A DNA stretch of 64,000 bases. It comes from Cohnella rhizoplanae (GTDB taxonomy: Bacteria; Bacillota; Bacilli; Paenibacillales; Paenibacillaceae). Positions within the stretch are counted from its first letter, which is position 1, and each line of letters starts with the position of its first letter. This document shows, piece after piece, positions 50,892-60,204 of this stretch. The translations under genes were made by a program, and so were the position numbers. The stretch spans positions 41,272 through 105,271 of the forward strand of contig NZ_CAOJCN010000020.1 in NCBI RefSeq assembly GCF_948329515.1, in the 5' to 3' direction. Under the pieces are notes generated by a model that did not search any database, had not been told where the DNA came from, and saw nothing but the letters and a program-made list of their open reading frames with translations.

Positions 50892-52018
50892 AGTTTGAGC
50901 TTGCCCGTATTTTTGATACGCAAGCTGACCTTGATATCGCACGGCAGCGAGTAGAAGTTTTCGCCGGACGCCTTCATTTTTTTCCAATCCCGGACATGGC
51001 TTCTGTATATGACGTTCTCCAGATTCAAGAGGTCCGCCTGCTTGGCTTTGGAAGCGCCGAGCGTCGTATCGACCTCCTCGCGGATGACCGCAGTCGCCCA
51101 TTTGCGCAGCTGTTCTTCGTCCGCCTTTACGTGAAGCTCATTAATATACGCCTCCACATTCAGCTCGATCGCGAATCGTCCCCGGTCTCCGCGTTTCACG
51201 AATCGGATCCGGTAGTCGTTGTCCGATACGACCAATACTCCCGCCATCCGTCCCCGGTCATCCCTCAACACCAGGTAAGACCCCTCCGGATTCGAATAAA
51301 ACCATCGCGAGCCCTTCAATTCCGTCTCGTCCGCGTACTTGGATTTTACGTGCGCTCCCACGGTATAGGCGCCTGTGTAATATAAGTAATTCGGCTTTTT
51401 GCCGCCATGCTGCCAGCTTGTACGGTCCAGCGCCAGATTCGGCAGCAGCGACGTCCGGCTCTCATCGTAGTACTCCCTGACGAGCGTCTGCATGCTTTGA
51501 GGAGGATGAGGCGGCTTGGCAGGACCTTTAATCTGATGCCGATATAGAAAGGTATACATAGGCGAGTTGAAGAAGGTATCCGATTGGAGGACGTCCTGAA
51601 TCGGCTCCGACGTCGCCATGATATCGATGTTGTACCGGACCGTCCGGCTGCGGTTCATGCTGTCCATGATCTCCCCGAGCTTGGGGAGCGCTCTGTCACG
51701 AACGACGATCGTCATCAGATGTTCGAGGGATGGCAGCAGCTGCGTGCTCTTGTAAATGTTCTCTAGCGCGAGGTGAACCGATTCCCCTTCTCCCTTGCCC
51801 ACGTAGGTCGGGAATGCCTTGGAATTCGATCCCTCGGTCTTGGCGACATCCGAGAGCGTGATCAACGTCGCTTCGACGACGAACTGCTCTTTGTTCGCGA
51901 GATAATCGATGCCGATGGCAGTGAAATAACTCGTCTCCTGAATGGAATGCTCATCCCAGCACGAAGTGAGCAGACATGCGCACATTGCTGGGATCAGGAT
52001 CGCCTTAAAACGCTTCAC
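50885..52018 (-). CDS. Spore germination lipoprotein, Ger(x)C family (operon 2)
   Basis: A 377-residue C subunit. The signal peptide ends in the lipobox LLTSC (Cys about 20), followed by family features FTAIGIDYLANKEQF, HLMTIVVRDRALP and the C-terminal VIREEVDTTL. The start is GTG at 52018, 6 bases after GGAGGGG and overlapping the A-subunit stop as GTGA; the open frame extends upstream inside that gene. It is the last gene of a B-A-C operon. Confidence 0.93.
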   Translation of the reverse strand: MKRFKAILIPAMCACLLTSCWDEHSIQETSYFTAIGIDYLANKEQFVVEATLITLSDVAKTEGSNSKAFPTYVGKGEGESVHLALENIYKSTQLLPSLEHLMTIVVRDRALPKLGEIMDSMNRSRTVRYNIDIMATSEPIQDVLQSDTFFNSPMYTFLYRHQIKGPAKPPHPPQSMQTLVREYYDESRTSLLPNLALDRTSWQHGGKKPNYLYYTGAYTVGAHVKSKYADETELKGSRWFYSNPEGSYLVLRDDRGRMAGVLVVSDNDYRIRFVKRGDRGRFAIELNVEAYINELHVKADEEQLRKWATAVIREEVDTTLGASKAKQADLLNLENVIYRSHVRDWKKMKASGENFYSLPCDIKVSLRIKNTGKLKLK

Positions 52019-53424
52019 CTCGCGCCCCTCCGTTTCGTTCCCGAGGGACTGAGCTTGTTGCCTAAATTCGCCGTAGGCGGCTTGAGGTAACCGTTGGCCG
52101 CCCGTTTCCATTCGTATGGCGCCGCGGGCTTCAGATACGGAATGCCGAAGGAGCGGAGCGATACGAGATAGAGCAGAATGGCGAAGGAGCCGATGAAAAA
52201 GCCGAACATGCCGAGAACCGACGACAAAATCAAGATAAAAAAGCGCATTAAACTAACCGAGCCGAGCAGGGTCTGGTTAACGAGCGTAAATGAAGAAACG
52301 TTCGTAATCGCGCTCGCGACCAGCATCGTAGGCGAAGTCAGCCCCGCGCGGATCGCCGCGTCTCCGACGATGATGCCGCCCACGACGGCGACCGTCTGGC
52401 CCACGGCTCTCGGCAGGCGGACGCCGGCTTCGCGGAACAGCTCGAACATGAACAGCATGAAAAACATCTCGATCGCGGTCGACATCGGCAGCCCCATTCG
52501 CGAGACGACGATCGTGGACAGCAGCGGAAACGGAATCTGGTCGACATTGTATGCGGAGAGCGCCACCCAAAAGCCCGGCAGCGTCAACGTTACCACCAAA
52601 CCGAGCAGACGAAGAAAACGCTCGAATGTCACGAAATAAAATGAATTGTGCAAATCCTCCGGCGACTTGAGCAGCTCGAATAGGTTGACGGGCGCCGTAT
52701 AGACGAGCGGCAGGCCGTCGACCAAGATCGCCACCCTGCCCGTGAGCAGCGACTCTACGGCAAAGTCGGGCCTGCCGGAGTATCCGATCAGGGGAAACAA
52801 AGTTCTCGACCGGTCCGACAGCAGCTCCTCCACCTGAGCAGATCCGAGCACGATATCGGCCGATATCCGCTCAATGCGCTTGCGCGCCTCCTGAACCACG
52901 GCATCGTCTGCCACCGATTCCAGGTATAGCAGCGCGACATCCGTCTTGCTATCCTGCCCCGCCGTATACGACTCGATCTTGAGATCCGTGGTCTTCAGAC
53001 GCCTGCGGATCAGCGTCCGATTGGTATGGAAGCTCTCGACAAAGCCGTCGCGCGGTCCCTTGACGGACATCTCGGCGCTCGACTCCTCGGGCGAGCGCTC
53101 CGGCATCGAAGCGATATCGTAAGCGTAAGCCTCCCCGGCGAGGAACAACAGGACCGTCCCCGCGAACAGGGTGGACACCATCCGCTCGCGCTCCTGTTCC
53201 GATTCGGTTCCGATCCGCGCGAGTCCGGCGATGCCGCCGAGTTCGTCCTCTCCGCCCAACCATCTGCCGAGCGCGGGCAGCAGCTGCTCCTTGTAGACGA
53301 CGTTATCGATCATTCCGGCCGTATAAGCCAGCGTTGCCGAACGGCCGCCAACCTCTAGCCTCTCGATGCGCACGTCCTCGCAGCCGCGCAGACGGTCGTC
53401 TAGCCATTTATGCCCCGTTCGCAT
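52015..53424 (-). CDS. Spore germination protein, GerA/GerKA family (operon 2)
   Basis: A 469-residue A subunit. The N-terminal soluble half carries KGPRDGFVESFHTNRTLIRRR and the second half several membrane segments (LLGLVVTLTLPGFWVALSAY onward) with FELFREAGVRLPRAVG. It lacks the basic N-terminal extension of the copy at 2681. It overlaps the B gene by 17 bases and the C gene by 4, so all three are coupled. The ligand is unknown. Confidence 0.94.
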   Translation of the reverse strand: MRTGHKWLDDRLRGCEDVRIERLEVGGRSATLAYTAGMIDNVVYKEQLLPALGRWLGGEDELGGIAGLARIGTESEQERERMVSTLFAGTVLLFLAGEAYAYDIASMPERSPEESSAEMSVKGPRDGFVESFHTNRTLIRRRLKTTDLKIESYTAGQDSKTDVALLYLESVADDAVVQEARKRIERISADIVLGSAQVEELLSDRSRTLFPLIGYSGRPDFAVESLLTGRVAILVDGLPLVYTAPVNLFELLKSPEDLHNSFYFVTFERFLRLLGLVVTLTLPGFWVALSAYNVDQIPFPLLSTIVVSRMGLPMSTAIEMFFMLFMFELFREAGVRLPRAVGQTVAVVGGIIVGDAAIRAGLTSPTMLVASAITNVSSFTLVNQTLLGSVSLMRFFILILSSVLGMFGFFIGSFAILLYLVSLRSFGIPYLKPAAPYEWKRAANGYLKPPTANLGNKLSPSGTKRRGAR

Positions 53425-54505
53425 CGGCAGAGCTCCCCTTCCCCCGTTTCGTCAAGGACAACGCCCACACGTACAGTGTAAGTCCCGCCATGGCGATGAG
53501 CACGACCGGCCGCATCGCAGCGTAAAAAGCGTATTGCTTGTCGTCGCCAAACGGATATACGCACAGGATCACGAGCAGCACGCTGAACAAAGCGAGCGCG
53601 CCTGCCCTCTTTTTGAGGGAGCGCACGCCGATCAGGTCTAAAATAAGGCAAAGCGATACTGTCGTCCTCACAAAGGCGCCGCTGATCCACTGGAAAATCG
53701 CAAAAAAATCCAAATGCTCGATATACCGTCCGATGGTCAACAGTCTCCACTGCGAAAAAGCCGGGAAACGCATATTGGCGGATTCGCGTACGCCGAATTC
53801 GGCGATCGCCGCGACGGCCGGACCGGTCGCCAGCATCACGATGAACAAGCCCGTCGCGTAAACGTGGATCGCTCTGAACGGCTTGGTCGCGTAGCCCTGC
53901 AGCAGAACGAATACGAACAGCTCCGCCATGCCGCTGGCGGCCGTGACCGTTCCTTGCAGGACGGGCGACATGCCGTGCTCAAGGACGGGCAGCAGCTGCG
54001 CGTAATCTTTGCGGTGGGCATTGCCGACCGCCACGAATACGCCGAGAAAGGAGACCGCCGGAAAAACGATACACGATATATAGATGACGGAGTGCATGCC
54101 AATCAGCGCAGAGAAGGCGCAGAGGAGGACGAAAATAAGCGAGGTCGCGAGCGGGGGCGTCTCGGGCAGATAAGTGCCGTTGGTCCATGTGAGCATATCC
54201 ACGCTGGTGGCGGCCGCCTCCAGCCCCAGGAACGCGCACACGACGGCGAGTACCGCGATTTGCGACAGGCGGCCGCTTTTTTCCTTTAACCAGACCGGAA
54301 AAGCCCGGAGACCGATCGCTCGAAGCGACGCGCATAGCGGGATGAAAGCGAACATCAGTCCGACGGCCGCGATCACGATGGATATCCAGGCGTCCCGTCC
54401 CGCTTCTTCGAGCAGCAGAGGCATGATGACGACGTGATTGATCAGTCCGACGGACAGCAGGATGACGGTGATCACCGAGATCCGTCCGGCGCGCATGATG
54501 GGCAT
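53408..54505 (-). CDS. Spore germination permease, GerAB family (operon 2)
   Basis: A 365-residue membrane transporter-like B subunit with about ten segments, starting near VITVILLSVGLINHVVIMPLL. ATG at 54505 lies 9 bases after AAGGAA; a GTG three codons earlier is too close to the ribosome site. It is first in its operon, whereas the first receptor operon has the B gene last. No convincing sigma-G promoter was found in the 60 bases before it, so transcription may begin inside or before the upstream gene. Confidence 0.93.
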   Translation of the reverse strand: MPIMRAGRISVITVILLSVGLINHVVIMPLLLEEAGRDAWISIVIAAVGLMFAFIPLCASLRAIGLRAFPVWLKEKSGRLSQIAVLAVVCAFLGLEAAATSVDMLTWTNGTYLPETPPLATSLIFVLLCAFSALIGMHSVIYISCIVFPAVSFLGVFVAVGNAHRKDYAQLLPVLEHGMSPVLQGTVTAASGMAELFVFVLLQGYATKPFRAIHVYATGLFIVMLATGPAVAAIAEFGVRESANMRFPAFSQWRLLTIGRYIEHLDFFAIFQWISGAFVRTTVSLCLILDLIGVRSLKKRAGALALFSVLLVILCVYPFGDDKQYAFYAAMRPVVLIAMAGLTLYVWALSLTKRGKGSSADANGA

Positions 54506-54564
54506 CTCCGGCACTTCCTTTCCTGGCTGTTACCATGTCCAGGAAGGGATCGATTTATGTAATT

Positions 54565-55626
54565 TCAATCCAAATCCGGTTGCCCGAGACGCGACAACTT
54601 ATGCCGCAGCTCCGTCTCGCTGAAGTCCTCGCCGATCAGCACGACGACGTCGGGAACGGGCTTCTGCGGCGTGATCGGCAAGAAGTCGGACTCCCGGTAA
54701 GCGTATTGAAACAAGTAGCGGCTGCGCGTATCCGTGAAGGTGACGATGCCCTTGGCGCGATACACGGATGCGGGCAGCTCGGCCAGAAACCGCTCGAAAT
54801 CCTCGCTCAAAACCGGCTTGGCCGGATAATGCGTCAGGACATGTACGTGATCGTGAAGGCGCGGCCTTCCATGATCATGCTCGCGGCGGTCCTGGTTGGC
54901 ACGGTACTCGCGCGATTCGCGGACATCATCGGCCGCATGTAGGTCGTGGTGATCATGACTGTCAGGGCGAGTCCGCTCCGTTCGCTGTCCGACTCCGGGC
55001 AGAAGCGTCATCAGATCGGTCTCCGTCTCGCCCTTAACCGCGTCCGCGAGCACGGCGGACGGGTTCCACTCGCGCAGCTGCGCCCTCACCTCGTCCGCCT
55101 CTCCCGGGCCGACGAGGTCCGTCTTGCTGAGCAGGAGCAGCGAAGCCCCGCGGATCTGCTCCCGCATGAGACGCAGCGTCTTGCCGGCGCCCAGCCGGAG
55201 CCGGTCGAGCAGATGCCGCGCGTCGACGACGGTGATCAGCCCGCGCAGCTCCAGCTTCTCATACATGGACACCTCCGTCACGGCGTCCATCGTCTCGAGC
55301 GGCTGGGCCACGCCGGTGGACTCGATCCAGATGACGTCCGGACGATGGTCCTGCGCAAGCTGCAGCAGCGATGCGCCGAGATCGTTTTTAACCGAACAGC
55401 AGATGCAGCCGCCGAGCAGCTCGGCCATCGGCACGTCCGCCGAGACGAGCTCGCCGTCCAGGTTGAATTCGCCGGCTTCGTTCATGAGCACCGCCGTCCG
55501 CCATCCTCTTACCCTTGAGCCCTCCAGCAGCTTTTGCAGCAGCGTCGTTTTGCCGCTCCCGAGGTAGCCGGACAGCACGTACACTTGAATGGGCCGATCG
55601 TGATTTTCGTTCGTTATCGCGGTCAT
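54565..55626 (-). CDS. CobW/G3E-family GTPase, probable metallochaperone
   Basis: A 353-residue GTPase of the COG0523 group, which delivers metals, often zinc, to target proteins. Walker A is LSGYLGSGKTTLL; the metal-binding CxCC motif is GGCICC; ESTG and LSKTD follow. A His/Asp-rich linker near residues 220-260 (HDHHDLHAADD, then HDHGRPRLHDHVHV) would bind metal. ATG at 55626 has GAGAGG 7 bases upstream; the open frame is longer. A zinc-responsive operator was not found. Confidence 0.9.
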   Translation of the reverse strand: MTAITNENHDRPIQVYVLSGYLGSGKTTLLQKLLEGSRVRGWRTAVLMNEAGEFNLDGELVSADVPMAELLGGCICCSVKNDLGASLLQLAQDHRPDVIWIESTGVAQPLETMDAVTEVSMYEKLELRGLITVVDARHLLDRLRLGAGKTLRLMREQIRGASLLLLSKTDLVGPGEADEVRAQLREWNPSAVLADAVKGETETDLMTLLPGVGQRTERTRPDSHDHHDLHAADDVRESREYRANQDRREHDHGRPRLHDHVHVLTHYPAKPVLSEDFERFLAELPASVYRAKGIVTFTDTRSRYLFQYAYRESDFLPITPQKPVPDVVVLIGEDFSETELRHKLSRLGQPDLD

Positions 55627-55706
55627 CGCGGTTCCTCTCCTCGCCGATAAATAGATCGACCCTCCGGCGCAGCTGCGCGCGGAGGGCCTCATAGACACGT
55701 TGCTTC

Positions 55707-56381
55707 CTACTCCCGGATGGCGGAGTAAAAATTGCGGATCGGCTCGACGCACTCCGGCGTTTCGCGTTCCCGCTCGTTCACGTACGCGCCGACGGGATAC
55801 ATCATCATCTCGCCGGATTCAAGCCCTCTAATCTTGCTCCGTACGCCGCGGTACTCCGTATTGGTCTCGTTCAGCCATTCGTCGATGCCGTCGTCGTCCA
55901 GAATCGCAGGCATCCGGTCCGAATAAGGGCCGACCATCTCATTGGGCATCGTCGTCAGCATCGTGTAGGCGCGGATATCGCCACCCTCGACGCGCGGCCA
56001 CACCTCGTAGAATCCGGGGACGGCGAACGTTCCTCTTCCCTTCAGGACGAAGTGGATCGGCTGCTTGGCCCTCCCCTTGGTCTCCCAGCCATAAAAGCCG
56101 CTGACGGGGATGACGCAGCGCTGCTTGTTGGTCATGCGCTTAAAGATCGCGCGGTCGCCGATGCCCAGTCCGTCGGCGTTGACCGCGTCGCGCGACCAGT
56201 AGGGCATGAGTCCCCATCGCAGCGATTCGAGCTTGCGCTCGCGCTGCTCTTCGACGATGACGGCGGCGTACTGGGTCGGGGCGACATTGTATCTAGGCCG
56301 GTAAGGACCGACCACCTGATCGATCCGGAAACGTTCGGTGAGCTCGGGCAGATCCGCGGCAAGCGAGAATCTTTGGCACAT
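55707..56381 (-). CDS. SOS response-associated peptidase, SRAP/HMCES family
   Basis: A 224-residue SRAP protein that crosslinks through Cys2 to abasic sites in single-stranded DNA. It begins MCQRFSLA, so the essential Cys is exposed after Met removal, and contains RPRYNVAPTQ, LRWGLMPYWS, AIFKRMTNKQRCVIPVSGFY (active Glu replaced by Gly-Trp-Glu context YGWE) and LTTMPNEM. This N-terminus decides the start: ATG 56381, with AAGGCGGTG 6 bases upstream, not the GTG three codons earlier. No LexA box is seen before it. Confidence 0.92.
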   Translation of the reverse strand: MCQRFSLAADLPELTERFRIDQVVGPYRPRYNVAPTQYAAVIVEEQRERKLESLRWGLMPYWSRDAVNADGLGIGDRAIFKRMTNKQRCVIPVSGFYGWETKGRAKQPIHFVLKGRGTFAVPGFYEVWPRVEGGDIRAYTMLTTMPNEMVGPYSDRMPAILDDDGIDEWLNETNTEYRGVRSKIRGLESGEMMMYPVGAYVNERERETPECVEPIRNFYSAIRE

Positions 56382-56474
56382 AGGGGGCACCGCCTTCTTG
56401 GTTTTCCCCCCAGTATTTGCTTGAAGGCGCCTCTTCTATTCGCGCTAGACGCAAACTGACCGCGCAGCCCGTCG

Positions 56475-57386
56475 TCAGACGTCCTGCGGGTGCCCCGCCT
56501 GCACGAGCGACACCGCAGCCGCGTTGGCTTCGACCTGGGCGACGTCCTTGCAGCCCGGGATGACGGCCGTGACGGCGGGATGCCGCAGGCACCAGGCGAG
56601 CGCCCACGAGGCCATGTCGACGCCCTCGGGCACCTCGGCGCGGCGGATCTCCTCCGCCTCGCGCAGCAGCTGGTCCGTCTCCTCGCGATCCCGGCGGGAG
56701 CGCACGTCCGTGCCGGAGAACTCGGCGCCCGGCTTGTACTTGCCGCTCAGGAAGCCGCTGGCGAGCGGCACCCGCGCGAGCACGCCGAGACCCTGCGCTT
56801 CGCAGGATGGGAATACTTCCTCCTCGGGCGCCCGGTCGAGCCGGTTGTAGACGACCTGAATCGCCTGTGCGCCTACCTCCGTCGCTTTAGACGTCTGGTG
56901 GACGTTGCGGTTCGAACCGATGGAGATGCCCAGGTGGCGGATCTTGCCGGCTTCGACCTGCCGGCCGAGCGCCTCCCACAGCCCGTCTCTGTCGAACTCG
57001 GCGTCCGGTCCCGAATGGAACTGGTAGAGATCGACATAATCGGTCTGAAGCGCCTTCAGGGATGCGTCCAGTTGACGCACGACGTCCTGCGGATCGTAGA
57101 CGTCCGTCCGGCTGAACGGACCGTGGAAATGATGGCCGAACTTCGTCGCCAGCACCCAGTCGGAGCGGCGGCCGCGAATGGCCGGACCGATCAGCGACTC
57201 GGACAGATGGTCTCCGTAGCATTCTGCCGTATCGATCAGGTTAATGCCGAGCTCGGCGGCTCTGCCGAGGATCGCGTCGGCCTCGCGCTGTTCGTAGCTT
57301 CTGCCCCACTCGCCCCCGAACTGCCAGGTGCCGACGCCGACCGCGGATACCTTAAGACCAGTCGTTCCCAACTTGCGATACAACAC
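56475..57386 (-). CDS. Aldo/keto reductase
   Basis: A 303-residue NADPH-dependent oxidoreductase of the AKR superfamily. Catalytic residues are in place: Asp in NLIDTAE, Tyr in AECYGDH, Lys in LATKFGHH and His in LYQFHSG. Phosphate-binding VIPGCKDVAQVEAN lies near the C-terminus. GTG start, 8 bases after GGAGG. Substrate is not predictable; it may be a general aldehyde or sugar reductase. Confidence 0.92.
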   Translation of the reverse strand: MLYRKLGTTGLKVSAVGVGTWQFGGEWGRSYEQREADAILGRAAELGINLIDTAECYGDHLSESLIGPAIRGRRSDWVLATKFGHHFHGPFSRTDVYDPQDVVRQLDASLKALQTDYVDLYQFHSGPDAEFDRDGLWEALGRQVEAGKIRHLGISIGSNRNVHQTSKATEVGAQAIQVVYNRLDRAPEEEVFPSCEAQGLGVLARVPLASGFLSGKYKPGAEFSGTDVRSRRDREETDQLLREAEEIRRAEVPEGVDMASWALAWCLRHPAVTAVIPGCKDVAQVEANAAAVSLVQAGHPQDV

Positions 57387-57442
57387 AGTGCCTTCCTCCG
57401 TTTCTAAGACAAATTAAGTTTAGACGCTTCCGATATTCAAAA

Positions 57443-57760
57443 TCAGGATTCGACGGTAACGGCGGTACCGCTCACCGCCACCATAAGCATGCCTTCGCGT
57501 ACGACCTCGTAGTCGATGTCGACGCCCACGATCGCGTTGGCGCCCATCCGCTTGGCCTGCTCGACCATCTCGGAGATGGCGATGTCGCGCGCCTGCTTCA
57601 GCTTGTTCTCGTAGGAGCCGGATCTGCCGCCGACGACGTCTGTGATCGATGCCATGAAATCGCGAAGGATGTTCGCGCCCATGATCGTCTCTCCGTTCAC
57701 GATTCCGTAATAGGACGAAATTCTGTATCCTTCCACATTGGGCGTAGTCGTCACGAGCAT
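57443..57760 (-). CDS. YbjQ-family (UPF0145) heavy-metal-binding-domain protein
   Basis: A 105-residue homo-oligomeric protein of the YbjQ family. Characteristic stretches are GYRISSYYGIVNGETIMGAN, FMASITDVVGGRSGSYE and AKRMGANAIVGVDIDYE. ATG at 57760 has AAGGAGG 8 bases upstream. The family is called heavy-metal binding by fold, but its role is unclear. It is a single gene upstream of the aldo/keto reductase. Confidence 0.9.
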   Translation of the reverse strand: MLVTTTPNVEGYRISSYYGIVNGETIMGANILRDFMASITDVVGGRSGSYENKLKQARDIAISEMVEQAKRMGANAIVGVDIDYEVVREGMLMVAVSGTAVTVES

Positions 57761-57828
57761 GATGATTGCCTCCTTGAAGATATTGGGAACCGCCCTCATT
57801 CTATCATACCGGTCCCCCGCACAACAAC

Positions 57829-57858
57829 GAGAGCCGCCGGCGATCGCCGGCAGCTCTC
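57829..57858 (-). terminator. Hairpin terminator
   Basis: GAGAGC-GCCGGCGA and TCGCCGGC-GCTCTC form an almost perfect 15-base stem at the end of the minus-strand gene, followed by TCTCGTTGTTGTG, a weak T-rich tail. Confidence 0.55.
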
Positions 57859-58378
57859 ATGGGTTGAATTCGGTCGGCGCGGGACTCTCCTCCACCGCGA
57901 ATTCGTAATCGTCGATATCGAATACCTGAACCGGAATCGCGTTTTGCACGACCTTGTCCTGGAATTCGATATGATCGGTCAAGATGGGGCTCTGCGCCCT
58001 AAGCGAGGTGAGCACGATCTCCGTCTCGATCGGGTCGAGCAGCTCCCCGTACTGCATGTTCTCCGCCGCATTGACGACGACGAGCGTTACCTTATCGTTG
58101 ATCGGCAGCGGCGGACTCTCCCGCCACGGCGCGAGCAGCGACCGCTCCAGCTTCTTTTTATTGAACGGGTCCTCGAAGTACGCGATCATCTCGCCGATCT
58201 TGCCCCTGACGTGACGGTCGTCGTCCGGATCGGGCATCACCGGTTCGTCGCTGTCCTTCATATCGTACAATTCCATCACTGTCGAATACGGAATCCGGTA
58301 TTCCACAGGCCGTTTCGGCAGAAGCAGCTGACCATATATGGCGATCATGACCGCCTCGATGACAAAACGCCTTTCCAT
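57857..58378 (-). CDS. Conserved-looking unknown protein, 173 residues
   Basis: A soluble protein beginning MERRFVIEAVMIAIYGQLL and ending in an acidic tail DIDDYEFAVEESPAP. It contains PYSTVMELYDMKDSDEPVMP, an apparent acidic loop, and LLDPIETEIVLTSL. No enzyme motif was recognised; the absence of signal or membrane segments makes it cytoplasmic. GGGGGG lies 10 bases before ATG. Function cannot be assigned. Confidence 0.75.
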   Translation of the reverse strand: MERRFVIEAVMIAIYGQLLLPKRPVEYRIPYSTVMELYDMKDSDEPVMPDPDDDRHVRGKIGEMIAYFEDPFNKKKLERSLLAPWRESPPLPINDKVTLVVVNAAENMQYGELLDPIETEIVLTSLRAQSPILTDHIEFQDKVVQNAIPVQVFDIDDYEFAVEESPAPTEFNP

Positions 58379-58504
58379 TGTAGCCAGTCCCCCCTAGTAG
58401 CGGCAAAAAACATGAACGCGTAAGCATTGCTGTACATTATATCATAAATTCGCTTCAGACATGCCGGCGGCGGGTATAATAGGCGCACGCAAGGAGGCGA
58501 AGGC

Positions 58505-59464
58505 ATGACATCGACTACGTCCAAGAGCAGGGCGGCCGACCTCGAAGGGCTGCTGCGCGCGGCCGGAGCCTGCAAGATCGATACCTGCCGCGTCTCGATC
58601 GGCAGCGGGAGAAGCGGATCGTCGCTGGATTACGCGCGCAGCGCAAAATCCGCGGAGCGTCTGCACAAGGTCAACTCGGTGACCAAAAGCGTGCTCTCGC
58701 TGCTCGTCGGCATCGGGCTCGGGCGGGGCGAATTCCCCCCGCTCGATACGCCGCTCGCAGGCTGCCTGTCTCGCGTGCCGGCGGCGCTGGGCCGGATAAG
58801 CCTGCATCATCTGCTCGCGATGACGGCCGGCATGGATTGGCCCGAGTGGGGCGCGTGGGGCGGCCGCCCGAATCCGATGTGCGAGTCGGACGACTGGGTC
58901 GCCTTCATCCTCGGCAGACGGACGAACGCGCATCCAGGCGCCGCCATGGCCTACAACTCCGGCTGCTCGCATCTGCTCAGCCTCGTCCTGCAGCGGGAGA
59001 CCGGCATGACGGCCGAGGCGTATGCCGCCCGCCATCTGTTCGGCCCGCTCGGCATCGATGCCTGGCAGTGGCATACCGACCCGCAAGGCGTGTCGATCGG
59101 GGGCTTCGGCCTGGCGCTGCGCGGGGGCGATCTGTTCAAGCTCGGCCAGCTCTTGCTGTCCCGCGGCCGCTGGGGCGATCGCCAGATCGTACCGGCGGCC
59201 TGGATCGAGGCGTCGACCGCGCCGCGCCACCATACCTACGACTGGCTCGGCTCGTATGGCTATCATTGGTGGACGTTCACCGGAGGCGGCCGCGAGCCCG
59301 CGAAGCCGCATACCTACTACGCCATGGGCTATGGCGGGCAGTTTCTGTTCGTCATTCCCGAGCGGGAGACGGTCGTCTCGTTCACGAGCGATTTATACCG
59401 CGAACCATTAAGGCCGTTAAAGATCTTCGCGGAATACGTGGCGGGCGTGCCTTACGGCTCGTAG
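58505..59464 (+). CDS. Serine hydrolase, class C beta-lactamase fold
   Basis: A 319-residue penicillin-binding-protein-like hydrolase. The nucleophile motif is SVTK (near residue 58), the second motif YNS (near 150), and GYGG near 280 takes the place of the KTG box. There is no signal peptide, so it is cytoplasmic and unlikely to be a true beta-lactamase; esterase or peptidase activity is more probable. AGGAGG lies 7 bases before the ATG. Its end overlaps the convergent SDR gene by 13 bases. Confidence 0.88.
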   Translation: MTSTTSKSRAADLEGLLRAAGACKIDTCRVSIGSGRSGSSLDYARSAKSAERLHKVNSVTKSVLSLLVGIGLGRGEFPPLDTPLAGCLSRVPAALGRISLHHLLAMTAGMDWPEWGAWGGRPNPMCESDDWVAFILGRRTNAHPGAAMAYNSGCSHLLSLVLQRETGMTAEAYAARHLFGPLGIDAWQWHTDPQGVSIGGFGLALRGGDLFKLGQLLLSRGRWGDRQIVPAAWIEASTAPRHHTYDWLGSYGYHWWTFTGGGREPAKPHTYYAMGYGGQFLFVIPERETVVSFTSDLYREPLRPLKIFAEYVAGVPYGS

Positions 59465-60204
59465 ATCATCTTGCGGGTCATTCCGCCGTCCACGACGAGA
59501 TTGGTCCCCGTGACGAAGCCTCCGTCGGGATCGGTCAAGTAGAAACAGGCCCTGACGACGTCCGCCGGCCTCCCGACCCGCCCGGCAGGATGCTGCTCGT
59601 GGTCGACGGGCCTCAGCGCGTCATAGTCGCCCGTCTCGATCCAGCCCGGGCTGACCGCGTTCACGGCGATGCCGTCCGGACCGAGCGACATCGCGAGCGC
59701 ATGCGTCAGCGCCAGGATGCCGCCCTTGGAAGCCGCGTACGCCTCAGAGTTGGGCTCGGACTGCATGGCGCGCGTCGAGGCGACGTTCACGATGGCGCCG
59801 CCCCCCGTCCGCTTCATCGCCTTGGCCGCTTCGCGCCCGCACAGGAACGCGCCGCGAAGGTTAATACTCATGACGCGGTCCCACTCTTCCAGCGTCAGCT
59901 CGAGCGGCGACTTCCAGATGCCGATGCCCGCGTTGTGCACGAGCGCGTCGATGCGTCCCGTCCAGGCGGCTGCGCGCTCCACGATATGCTGCGCGGCTGC
60001 CGCTTCGGTCAGATCCGCCGCGAGATACAGGGCGGCGTAGCCTTCGTCCGTCAGCTCCGCGGCCAGCGCCTCCCCTCCCGCGCCTGGCACGTCCGATAGC
60101 GCGACCGACGCGCCCGCTTCGGCGTATGCCCGCGACAGATGACGCCCGATTCCGCCCGCGGCGCCCGTCACGATGACCGTGCGGCCTGCGTAACGCCCCG
60201 TCAT
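59452..60204 (-). CDS. Short-chain dehydrogenase/reductase
   Basis: A 250-residue classical SDR with Rossmann motif VTGAAGGIG, NAG in HNAGIGIW, catalytic Ser in VASTRAM and YAASK for Tyr and Lys. The C-terminal GTNLVVDGGMTRKM is standard. It overlaps the MOSC gene stop as ATGA, so both are translated together. Asp in LSDVPG after the second strand suggests NAD(H). Substrate is unknown. Confidence 0.92.
   Translation of the reverse strand: MTGRYAGRTVIVTGAAGGIGRHLSRAYAEAGASVALSDVPGAGGEALAAELTDEGYAALYLAADLTEAAAAQHIVERAAAWTGRIDALVHNAGIGIWKSPLELTLEEWDRVMSINLRGAFLCGREAAKAMKRTGGGAIVNVASTRAMQSEPNSEAYAASKGGILALTHALAMSLGPDGIAVNAVSPGWIETGDYDALRPVDHEQHPAGRVGRPADVVRACFYLTDPDGGFVTGTNLVVDGGMTRKMIYEP

Noticed and set aside
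54506..54564. Sigma-G promoter for the second germination operon
   Set aside because: Candidate CATGGTA and TGAAAT are present but their spacing is wrong.
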